From assembly GCA_030248225.1 (NCBI GenBank), contig JASANE010011638.1, positions 208,057 to 272,056 on the forward strand: DNA of 64,000 bases. Direction: 5' to 3'. Position numbers and translations under genes: made by a program. The notes beneath the pieces were generated by a model. It did not search any database. It was not told the origin of the DNA and was given only the letters and a program-made list of their open reading frames with translations. The stretch comes from Trileptium ribeirensis (taxonomy: Eukaryota > Nematoda > Enoplea > Enoplida > Thoracostomopsidae). Below, piece by piece: positions 55,506 through 64,000 of this stretch (its first letter is position 1; each line of letters starts with the position of its first letter).

Positions 55506-57254
55506 AATGAACGTGTGACATTTGAACACGCAAACATTTCGTGCATAATCAGCACCGAAAAATTTATCACTTTAAGAAAATAAAACAGAAAAATTTTGCA
55601 ACCTCAATTTTAGTCAGGTAGTGAGGTCTGTGTATTACGGTCGAAAAGCGGCGGGAAAAGCCGAAGGCAGGCGGTTTTCCGGCTGGCCTATTTACAGGAC
55701 CAACGAAAATTCTGCACGGTGCGCAACAGTACGTTCTATTCATTATTTTGTTCCACAATTTTCGCAATATCAATTATTGTCCGTACATCGACACGCATAA
55801 TGTACAATATACCGGATTTTGAAATGATTTTTTGATGACGGTCTCCATTTTAGAACAGTGAACGTTATAACACTACTACTCGCTACAAACGGGCCATCAT
55901 AAACTGGTGCAACTATTAACAAATCAAATGTATTGGATTTAGACTCAAAATAAAACGTTATCTTTTCACGCCATCACCTACGAGACGAGTCTCGCCACAG
56001 AGCAATCACGTATTTACTGTGTGCAATTTTTGATGAGCACTGCAGTAAGCTTAATACCACCGTTGATATAATACTGCTGGCCATCGGGTCACATGAATAT
56101 ACACTCTATACGCGCTATTCACAGTATATTTCACATACGTTGAATGGAACAAAATTAAACAGTAAATTGCAGCCTAAAGGGAAGTCAATAGGTAAATTTA
56201 CTTGTATTTTATACTAAAATAGAAGCTTTAAAGTTGCTAAATATACAGGGGATCTAGCATCCATCACTTTGCAAGTAATGACTGTTGTTTGATGAATGTT
56301 GGCTCGCTGCTTGAAACATGTTATTAATGCTCGCTCACTGCTCCTTCGTTCTAAAGGCGACACTCACTTGTGGCGCGTAGTGTATCCATTTCACAAAAAT
56401 TTTGGCAAAACAGTATTATCATTCTTGTTTAAAAACAAATCTCAAAATTTGGATAAGCATAGCATGCGCAAATAGTGTCTGACACAAAACTGTTTAGTTC
56501 TAGCAAGATATTCATGGTGAATACAAGAAGCGAAAGGAAACAGGTTCAATTTGATGCATGAATTTTGATTCCATTACCCAGTGACCTTTATGATGCATAA
56601 TTCCACGCGATGAAATATATTTTGAAGCCATTAAACTAGCCTGTCCAAAGCACTCCGAAAGTTTGTTATACTATGTGAGGGTGCACATTCATTCCAGAGG
56701 AAAACTTTAAAGCGGAAAGAAGCAACAATTTTGCTCTATATTCTACGCATTTCCATATTTTCAGATATGTTTCATAATTGTAGAAATATTTTCAGGCAAC
56801 AGTTTATGAACGGAAATTGTAGTAATTGTAATGAACAAAATATATTCAATTTCAGAAAACGACGTAAATTTAGAATTATTAATAAAACATGGATTCAGCT
56901 GAACATTTGGGGTTTTGGATGAGTCGGGAACGAACATGAGGACTTTCTGGCGAAGATCGGGTATTTGGAAATTCGAGAAGGGGCCCAACATTCCAACCCA
57001 AACTTTGGACATGCCAGTAAGATCTATATTATCAGGGAATAGCTCTGGAAAAACATAGTCGCTTTAAAACATCGGTGTTTGCATTTTCACTACATAATTG
57101 AATTTCGACGTACTATGTTTTCCCAGAGCCAGGGAACGTTTTTTGGACAAAACAAACCAAGAAAATACAAATATATGTGAATTCGTGTTATAAAACAAAT
57201 TAAGATAAATAATATAACTATATCATCAAATTTCATAACTACGATTATACTCAC
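55506..57254. other. No gene or element recognised
   Basis: Mostly AT-rich. Near 55640-55690 there is a short GC-rich GCGGGAAAAGCCGAAGGCAG patch. A repeat-family end (CTTCGTTCTAAAGGCGACAC) lies at 56345. Confidence 0.5.
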
Positions 57255-57563
57255 GGCGTCAGTCCATTGCGAGTGTTAACAGATCTGTCGTCTTGAGCAT
57301 CGCTATCGTCGCAACGGCAAACGACTTCAGCTCGATTTGCACTGTCGATGGATACAGTGGAACTTTGATTTTCGGTACTACCCTGCGATGATAGTTTCGC
57401 CAGTAACCTAATTCGATGCCACTTCAAATAAGAACCAACCAGACAATCACCGCCACATCGAGCTTTGGATATTAATTGATGACAATACCAGTTGGTGGCG
57501 ACAATCCGGGTCGTTGCAACAAATAGCATCACTAAACTAGCAATAACAAAATAATCGACGGGC
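57255..57563 (-). CDS. Candidate upstream exon with a membrane segment
   Basis: Donor GTGAGT; acceptor probably CCTATAG (exon from 57563), though another lies a few bases earlier. The frame reads PVDYFVIASLVMLFVATTRI, then VATNWYCHQLISKARCGGDC, LVGSYLKWHRIRLLAKLSSQ, and a Ser/Asp-rich tail ending RSVNTRNGLT. The first 20 residues are a clear hydrophobic segment. A Cys-containing basic stretch follows. It ends in phase 2, matching the one-base start of the 51.7 kb exon. I recognise no family. If it is part of MTERF3, the membrane segment would be very unusual, which argues for a separate gene or a fusion. Confidence 0.5.
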
Positions 57564-58189
57564 CTATAGGTCGTCAAAATCTACCTATGGTAAAAATTGG
57601 ACTATAACCATTTTGTGGGACAAAATGTCCTCACAATGTAGTGTTAAATGTGTTTCAAACTGCAGTTTGTAATATGGGTTTTATGTAACTCTCATTTTCT
57701 AGGACGCATCTAAGAAATCGTTTCTGCTACTCCAGTTACATTGACAAAATTCTTTATTAAAATTAGCTTCCACTATTGCTTTATATCGAAAACGTGTATA
57801 CTATTCTGTCTAATTGATACGAATCAATAAGGTAGAATGCACAAACTTTAACACAATTTCTATAAGAAAAATACTTGCTTAAATTGAGTAATATCTCTTT
57901 TGTAGAAAATTAGTCGCTGTTTTGAAAGATCGAGCCAGCACTGCTGTCTGACTGTCCGGAAACAAGTTATGTCCTCTTGAAGATAACTAAAAATACTGAT
58001 AATTTGTATAAATCTAGTCATTGTAAGCACGTCTTTATTGCTATATAGAACGTGCCTTTTACATAATACCGTAATGTTGTTGTATGTAGCAGCTATGAAA
58101 GCAAATAGTAAGCTGCCGCTTACTAAAAAATTATCTTCAATATTAATGAAAATAGATCATCAGATCCAGTTGTAAATTTTGAGTGTAGG
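57564..58189. other. No gene recognised
   Basis: AT-rich sequence between the membrane-segment exon candidate and the MULE ends. Confidence 0.5.
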
Positions 58190-59290
58190 AAAAAAGCCCT
58201 ACAGAAAAATGCCCTACGGGAAAAAAGCCCTACCGGAGAAAAGCCCTACCTTACCCCCCTGCCTTGCCCATGTAAAGCTAGTTTGCCCTCTGTAAGGCCC
58301 CTTGCTCCCTTGCAGTCAAAGTCTGTCTACGAACCTGTCACTAATAATGATTGATTAGTAAGAGCTTGTAAATTACTCGCATTCTTAAAATGATTAACGA
58401 ATTAATATAATAATTCCATTTAGATGTTTCACTGAGTTCGTCATTTGTCACTTCAATTGTACTGCACTAACAGTCAAAAGCATGGAGGTCGTCAAAAATA
58501 ACAAATGTGGAGTTAAAATTTGTTACGATGGACACATGTATACAAAGAAATCTGCCAGGGTTATCAAGATACAATGGGAGTGTTCTCAAAGAAGAGCCTA
58601 CAAATGCACAGCCTCATTGTGGACGTCACTTCAATTCGAGGAACCCATGCTAACGACTGAACGCAACCATTCCAACGGTGATACGCGGATACAGGTTACA
58701 AAGGTTCGTCAAGCTATGAAAGCGCGTGCCGCCACGTCGAAAGAACACCCAGGACAAATATTTGCTGCCGGTGTCGCTCAAACAACTGACAATATCAAAG
58801 CTGAACTGGGACGTCCGGATAGTATCAAACGGGCCATTGGTTACACACAACGAGGGCAACTGCCGACAGAACCAAAGGATATTAAAGATTTCGTAATAAC
58901 TAATGAGTGGACTAAGACATCTGGATCACTTCAATTTCTAATTCATGACAGCGGGCCCATGGTGCAAAGGCGCGTAATTGTCTTTGCGAGCAACGAATGC
59001 ATGCGACACTAAGCGACTCATAGTACATGGTTCGTCGACGTATTTTCAAATGGAGCCCAATATATTTAATCAGCTCTACATCGTGCGTGCAAGTCTAGGT
59101 GAATCGGCTGTCACATGCGCCTATGCACTTCTGCCGGATAAATCGCAGGATACTTACGAATAAGCATTTCAAGCAATAGTTTGTCGATCCGAGGAGTTGG
59201 GGTTTTCCGTTGACCCGGTAAACGTACATTTGAATTAGATAGGGCTTCTCTCCTGGAGGGCTTTTTTCGGGTAGGGCTTTTCTCCGTGCA
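58190..59290 (+). mobile_element. Small MULE with repeat-built inverted ends
   Basis: The left end (58190-58250) has four imperfect units of GGAGAAAAGCCCTACC type; the right end (59240-59290) has three in reverse orientation (GGTAGGGCTTTTCTCC). They flank a FLYWCH-MULE transposase fragment, so the whole is a Mutator-like element of about 1.1 kb. The transposase is truncated, so this copy is a deletion derivative. Target duplication not determined. Confidence 0.78.
58482..59236 (+). pseudogene. FLYWCH-MULE transposase, truncated
   Basis: ATG at 58482. Residues 1-65 form a FLYWCH-type zinc finger: YDGHMYTKKSARVIKIQWEC, RRAYKCTASLWTS, then TTERNHSN (C, C and H ligands present). A linker (about 66-150) ends LQFLIHDSGPMVQRRVIVFA. 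A frameshift near 58985 leads to the MULE core start, TYFQMEPNIFNQLYIVRASL and TCAYALLPDKSQDTYE. A TAA at 59161 is followed in frame by AFQAIVCRSEELGF to 59236. MULE transposases read DGTFKxxPxxFxQLYxIH, VYALLPxKxxxTY here, so the first catalytic Asp region is at the shift. The second Asp and the Glu are missing. Confidence 0.88.
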
Positions 59291-59365
59291 CCGTAAATTT
59301 TGGCAAGGACAGATAATCTCCAATTTGATATATCAAGAGTGCTTGATGAATTTTTGCAGAGGAGT

Positions 59366-59555
59366 ATGACACTCGGTCGCACGTATGAGCTTTATCATAT
59401 ACCATGATATGATGGTTTTCAAATCGCCAAGGTTTATAGGAGGTGCCTACCAAGGTTCCTTGGGGGTATCGGCTACCCCCAAGATTTATTGGAAGGGGTA
59501 GCAACTAACTGGTCGTCAATAAAACCCCTTGGGGGTAGCCTATAACACCCCAAAG
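59366..59555. repeat. Hairpin-bearing dispersed repeat, copy 2
   Basis: It opens TATGACACTCGGTC, carries CTTGGGGGTA-tcggc-TACCCCCAAG (10-bp stem), and closes CCTTGGGGGTAGCCTATAACACCCC. Same family as 42531-42785; the middle parts differ. Confidence 0.7.
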
Positions 59556-59999
59556 AGCCTGGCGCATCACGCCTGTAATCCTTGGAATCCGAAAATCGAC
59601 TGTTTATTGGCTCTTGGTTTTATCCTAGCTGCTGCCGATTTAATGCTATGCTACTCAAAGCTTCAAAGTTTAAATTTTGCTTCATATCTTAAACATTAGA
59701 ACATTCTGCATCATGCAGCATTCCTTAAACATTAAAATAGTATGTATATTATAAAATTTACAGAATTTATATTTAAGGAATAATATTGTGAAACCTTATT
59801 TAGCCGATTTGTAACGTCGTTGGTTGGTATGTTGTGAACTGTGGTTCCATGTCCTTGATGACTTGACGGATCCGGAGTCCATCCTTGTGTTCGATTCCAG
59901 GTCACTAGAGGCGGTTTGAAGACTAACTGCATCGGTTCTTTGCTACAGTAAATTCTTAAGATGTGGCATAACAAGCTGTCTCGCTGTTTGTTCATAATG
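59556..59999. other. No gene; possible SINE-like B-box
   Basis: GTTCGATTCC at 59890 fits the RNA polymerase III B-box (GWTCRANNC), preceded by TTGACGGATCCGGAGTCCAT. A matching A-box or tRNA fold is not clear, so this is at most a tRNA-derived SINE fragment. Confidence 0.25.
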
Positions 60000-60002
60000 T
60001 TG

Positions 60003-60470
60003 CGGGTTCCCAAATTCCCGATACCCAAACGCCCGATTTTCAAATTCCCGACACCTAAATACTAGATTCCAAAAGCTCTAATTACCGAATTCCCGATTCC
60101 GAACTTTCCGATTCAGTGTTCTTGTACTTGATTGAAAGTTATTCGCCTCAAATTGCGTGGGAATTTTGGAACCCGCAAGATTTTGAACAATGTGTGTATC
60201 CGCAATGTGGGAATGGGGAATTTGGGCATCTGTAATTTGGGGAAAATAATTTGTGAATCGGGAATTTGGAAATCAGAAATTTAGAAAACGGGAACTTGGA
60301 AATCTTTCATTTAGGAATCGGAAATTTGAGAATCAGAAATTTGGGAATCGGGAAAGTAAAAATTCGGAATTTTGATATCTGGAATTTAGGAATCAGGAAA
60401 TTGGGTATCTGGCCTTTTGGAATTGGGGATTTATGAATCGCAATATTGGCAATCCGGAATTATGCTTATA
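60003..60470. repeat. Head-to-head minisatellite, about 14-15 bp unit
   Basis: From 60003 to about 60112 the unit is read as AATTCCCGATNCC (eight or so copies). From about 60200 to 60470 the complementary orientation GGGAATTTGGNAATC dominates (about 18 copies, many with one or two changes). The two blocks could pair with each other across about 90 nt. Confidence 0.85.
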
Positions 60471-60554
60471 CATTATTTTTATATTCGGCTTGAATAGACT
60501 CTAAAACTTACAGAATGTTTGTAACCGTCCGTGAAATCGCTGGCTAATCCAAAC

Positions 60555-60775
60555 CGCGAAAATTATAGCCGGGGGAGGGGCTGAGCCGATGGGCCCCCCG
60601 GCTCACCTGCCAGGGGCTGCGGGATTTTGCCGGGGCCAATTTTTTGCCGGATTTTGTAACGTTTAGACGGTTATTTTTCTCAGGAGGGGGCTTTAAGCCG
60701 GGAGGTCCCCGAATTTTTGCCGGGGGAACCTCCGTTTTGCCGGGGCGCAGCCGAAAATGCCGCCCCCACTTTGGA
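60555..60775. repeat. GC-rich repeat with TTTTGCCGGGG units
   Basis: GCCGGGGGAGGGGCTGAGCC, GATTTTGCCGGGGCC, TTTTTTGCCGG, AGCCGGGAGGTCCCC, TTTTTGCCGGGGGAACC and TTTTGCCGGGGCGC occur within 220 bp. The word TTTTGCCNGGGG is the reverse complement of the CCCCNGGCAAAA word at 27.5 and 38.3-38.7 kb, so the families may be related. Confidence 0.7.
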
Positions 60776-62080
60776 CTAGCCAAAATCGTAGCATTCATCA
60801 ACGGGTGGGAAAAGAGAATAAAAGTTCTATGCAAGGAAATTATTTAACACGATATAATTTTGAGATTATTTTTCGAAACGGTTCGTTGGACGGCAAGACG
60901 CACCACAGTTGCATTAGTTACACAGTTAACAGTTTGGAGAACCTTGTGAGGTCCGCAGACACAAAAGCACTGCATCTGGCCAAGCGCAATTGCGGTCGAT
61001 AACGATACCAGTAGTCATCTTATCTTTGCGTTATGTACAAAACGTCATATTGCATGGTGTTTGTCATATCTCTGACTGTGGTCTCCATATAAGCACAACA
61101 ACAACTCGTCAACGTGAAAAATTCATTATAAACTTAGAAAACCATCAACGATACTGAGTGATCATTGAAAACTAAATTAGAATTTTGGTAATTTCACAGT
61201 AGATGATACCGAAATCACACCTGTGGCTAAAGCTTAGATGGGCGATATCCATCGGTTCAAAATGGAGTAGATCTTTTCGCGTGGGGGCAAACCAGGGTGG
61301 TAAAGTTTCAAAGTTTTGAGGGACTAATACATATTAAATGACTATTGGCTATCCTAACTATCAAATACAGCCCCTAAGGCTTCCGAAGTGCCCGCTGTTC
61401 TATCCCAGACTCACGAATATTCCCCAGAATGCCCTACTTTCAACGCTTACACGCAGCAATTTCAATCGCCCAGGGCGATACGCAGCATACCAAAACGCCT
61501 TAAATTTTTAGGCTCTATACCACCGGTGGGTTCCCAACTTTCCATTGCAATCATCCCCTGGACCACCCGACCCCGCGACTGGGCATAAGTCCCGAACAAC
61601 CCAAATGTTATATAAAAACTTCCATCCTGGGCTCACAAAATAGCCTCTAGGAGACTAAGGGCCCCGCCGATTTTCAAACTTTCTATCTCATCGGGAAGAT
61701 GGCCCTGCTCATCAACTCCCGGCAGCCTGCTCCTGCCTAAGGCAAAGAAAACTCGAATAACCTGAATAGTATATATTACAAAAATATAGCCTCGCGCTGG
61801 CCATTATATTTTACTGCTCAAAGAATTTGTTTCCCGACTAACGCGATGTTTTGTTGTTTTTGTTCCTATGCCCGTTTGCCAACATCGCCCAGCGAGGTTT
61901 TTGTTGTTTTGCCACGACGGGCGTTGCACGGTAGAGCTTGCCCGTGTCTTTGGTAGCGCTTTGGTGTATAAACTTGTTTTCATCACATATGTGTATTTGT
62001 CTCTTATTTTAGTTTGACGTCTTAGATTTAATATTAGTTTACAGTGCTTGCGAATCGGTATCGGGCCTGCATATAGTCCT
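60776..62080. other. No gene or element recognised
   Basis: Includes a C-rich stretch at 61370-61740 open in one frame for 66 codons, without motif. Confidence 0.5.
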
Positions 62081-63800
62081 GATGACAAATAAAAATACAG
62101 CGTCCCGGTGACAAATAAAAAACGCTATGGACTGCACCGTATGACTCACACACTCAATTGACAAAGCGGCTTTCGCAACGATCTTATCGTCAGTTTGGCG
62201 AACTGGACTGTCGTCTGCAAATATTGAGCGTTCGTTTTCGGAAGTTGGTATTTCGCCTTTCGATCGTTCTAAATACCCTCAATCTCGTCTCGATCCTTAT
62301 TTGCTAAAACTATATAACGATTGGGTTGAACGTGGCAAACTGCTAATGGACAAGCGGCTTATCATACGTTGAAATTTATCGGGATAAAGATGCCAAACGT
62401 CCTGAATTCACGACTGCAGCTTGCGATAAAGCAAACATTTCAATCACCGAAGCAGACCGGTCCCGTGGTGCCAGCGTTACTCCTGTTACTTCAACTGGTC
62501 GTCCGAATATTGCACTACCGCCTACGGCACAATCCGTGTCGACACCTTCCAGCTCATCTGAAGCAGCTCACGTCGCTGCTGAGTCCGCGGACACCCAAAT
62601 CGCCACACCTTCTCCGGTTCGTAACATTTGTTACGATATACCGCCTTTGCCCAATTACGCTATTCCTCCTGGACACACAATGCGGTTAGTTTGGGTTTCG
62701 GTACCGAATCCTCCATCGTTTCGGGACATCGTTCAAGCAGAAACGCCAGATTTGCCAGGACCTTCTAGGGGGCGTCGCGCAAAATCATTCATTCCAGAGG
62801 GAGTAGAGCCACTATTATTACGAGAGACGATTTTCTAGCAGCACAGAAACAAAAGGAAGCTGCGAGGCTGGCGAAAGTTAAGATAAGCAGTAAGGCTAAA
62901 GCTAAACAAGTGCTGCAAACGCCAACGAAAAAAGCTGCAACAAAGGGCCAAAAGCGTAAGGTGCAAGAAAGTTCCAGTTCTTCCTCCGAGTCGAGTTTTT
63001 CAGTTGGCAGTGATTCAGAACCAAGCAGCGTCGAATCGGAATGCGAGACACCGCCAGCTTACCCTCAAACAGATGAAGCTGCCGCGTGGAGTCACTTGAA
63101 CAGTTTATGGGAATCCTTGATGAAGGCACCAGTGGACTCTTTGAAGGAGCATTGGTACGCATCATTTTATTATGACACCGAGAAAAAATGGCCCATATTA
63201 TACGTTGGGAAGCTGAAGTCAAGAACAACGCCAAAGACGATCGATGAAGTGGGATCCGTAACCATGGAGTGCTTAGATCCAACCGCGTATCCAAATGACA
63301 TCTTCAAGGAACCTCCGCAGACCGACACCGATTCATTCTGTATTTCAAACGTAATTGATGGTCCGCTGACGGTTTCGTTCCAGGGCAACAAGCGCTTCAA
63401 AGTTGACAAATATCTCAATTTTCGCAAAACGGCAGCAGCAGTGAAAATGTTGAAACGACACGAAGAATGTCTAAAATTACGCAAGACATTGGACGGTGTC
63501 AACTCTCCGTAAACGGAAAGGCGGGTACAGTCTGATGCATATTTGTTTTAAACATCGTAATAGAGCTTTTTCCAAGAAAGAATTTAAAGAGGAAAAGCAT
63601 AGAGAAGCGGAAGAAATAAAATTGCTAGCTGTCTTGCAATAAAAATTTTCAGTCGAAATTAAGAATCTTAACTGAATGTATTTATACTTTTACTTTCAAG
63701 CATTAAATGGTATATCCTCGGAACGGAACTGTTGCTGGGCAAAAACATACCATATTTTTCGTTTGAACGCAATTTCGCCACCGTATTTTTATTTGTCATC
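62081..63800 (+). mobile_element. pogo/Tigger-like DNA transposon, internally shortened
   Basis: GATGACAAATAAAAATACAG at 62081-62100 is matched by the reverse complement of 63781-63800 (19 of 20 identical). A further TIR-like word, GGTGACAAATAAAAAACGC, lies at 62107. Between them is the C-terminal part of a DDE_1-type transposase. The catalytic DDE part is absent, so the copy is defective. Confidence 0.8.
62160..63512 (+). pseudogene. C-terminal part of a DDE_1 (pogo/Jerky-like) transposase
   Basis: The frame from 62160 reads DKAAFATILSSVWRTGLSSA, NIERSFSEVGISPFDRSKYP, QSRLDPYLLKLYNDWVERGK, matching the DDE_1 C-terminal signature N-I-x-x-x-F-x-x-x-G-I-x-P-F/L. It breaks at about 62370. The next frame (to 62838) is a Ser/Pro-rich linker, PSRGRRAKSFIPEGVEPL. 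A last frame from about 62822 to the stop at 63512 reads DDFLAAQKQKEAARLAKVKI, a Ser-rich acidic part (residues SSSSSSESSF), then a folded domain: LKEHWYASFYYDTEKKWPIL, YVGKLKSR, SVTMECLDPTAYPNDIFKEP. Such a small W-Y-A-V-x-Y-D...W-Y-x-G domain ends many transposases of this kind. Three frames are needed, so it is a pseudogene, although the last 200-codon frame is intact. Confidence 0.8.
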
Positions 63801-63821
63801 CATGTAACTTTTTGTCATTTT

Positions 63822-64000
63822 GGTGACAAACAAAAAACAGCATTTTGTGAAAGTAGCTTTTTACTTGTTTAACCAATAAACTCGCTAAATAAACGTGAAA
63901 ACTACTATAGCCGAGTTGCATTATCAGACACATTATGAAAAACAATGAAACCACACGTAACGCCAGGCTTAGGGGTTTTTTTGTATTTTTATTTGCCACC
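63822..64000. mobile_element. Short TIR element (MITE-like) related to the pogo-like ends
   Basis: It begins GGTGACAAACAAAAAACAGC and ends TGTATTTTTATTTGCCACC at the window edge, whose reverse complement is GGTGGCAAATAAAAATACA. The ends agree with each other at about 16 of 20 positions and with the TIR of the neighbouring element. The body has no reading frame of note. The right end may continue past the window. Confidence 0.65.

Noticed and set aside
59800..59910. tRNA gene at the B-box GTTCGATTCC
   Set aside because: No A-box at a suitable distance and no cloverleaf; kept only as a weak SINE hint.
62902..63502. Minus-strand frames opposite the DDE_1 C-terminal frame
   Set aside because: Shadows of the plus-strand frame, which has a recognisable domain.

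Overview
The window is animal nuclear DNA from an invertebrate. It has spliceosomal introns of 1.4 to 9.3 kb with GT..AG borders, no operons or Shine-Dalgarno sites, microsatellites, satellites, and decayed LTR, LINE and DNA transposons of kinds found together in invertebrates (Ty3/gypsy, BEL/Pao, an R1/Jockey/I-like LINE, a CR1/L2-like LINE, a FLYWCH-MULE, a pogo/DDE_1 element). I cannot name the species. The long introns and repeat content suggest a large genome; an arthropod or relative is a guess.

The one well supported host gene is on the minus strand: the mitochondrial regulator MTERF3. Five exons (38091-37904, 33110-32898, 30568-30478, 29114-29002, 27158-26994) join in phase into the conserved C-terminal mTERF domain of about 255 residues plus a stop codon. 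Four exon candidates further upstream (40140-39982, 42371-42215, 51788-51644 and about 57563-57255) also fit by splice phase. Their protein is not recognisable, so they are either a divergent N-terminus of the same gene or part of a neighbouring gene.

Layout: 1-2.2 kb, AAT microsatellite and a minus-strand CR1/L2-like reverse transcriptase relic. 2.2-18.2 kb, no recognisable gene, but many short perfect hairpins, densest at 12.3-17.2 kb. 18.3-26.7 kb, a decayed Ty3/gypsy element (gag, protease, RT, RNase H, integrase) with a broken PHD finger after the integrase and about 3 kb of further broken reading frame of unknown function. 27-42.4 kb, MTERF3 with introns full of tandem and dispersed repeats, including a 165-175 bp satellite split by a LINE fragment. 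42.8-50.6 kb, a BEL/Pao element with both LTRs, lying inside the longest intron. It carries an SGNH-hydrolase-like relic after its truncated integrase and a nested TIR insertion in its 3' LTR. 53.1-55.5 kb, a long-TIR element full of G-run repeats. 58.2-59.3 kb, a MULE with a FLYWCH domain and repeat-built ends. 60.0-60.8 kb, a head-to-head minisatellite and a GC-rich repeat. 62.1-64 kb, a pogo-like DDE_1 transposase remnant with matching terminal inverted repeats and a related short element.

Every transposon reading frame seen is broken, so no element here looks autonomous. The recognisable elements inside MTERF3 introns lie on the plus strand, antisense to the gene. Coordinates of splice sites were read by eye; repeat borders are approximate.
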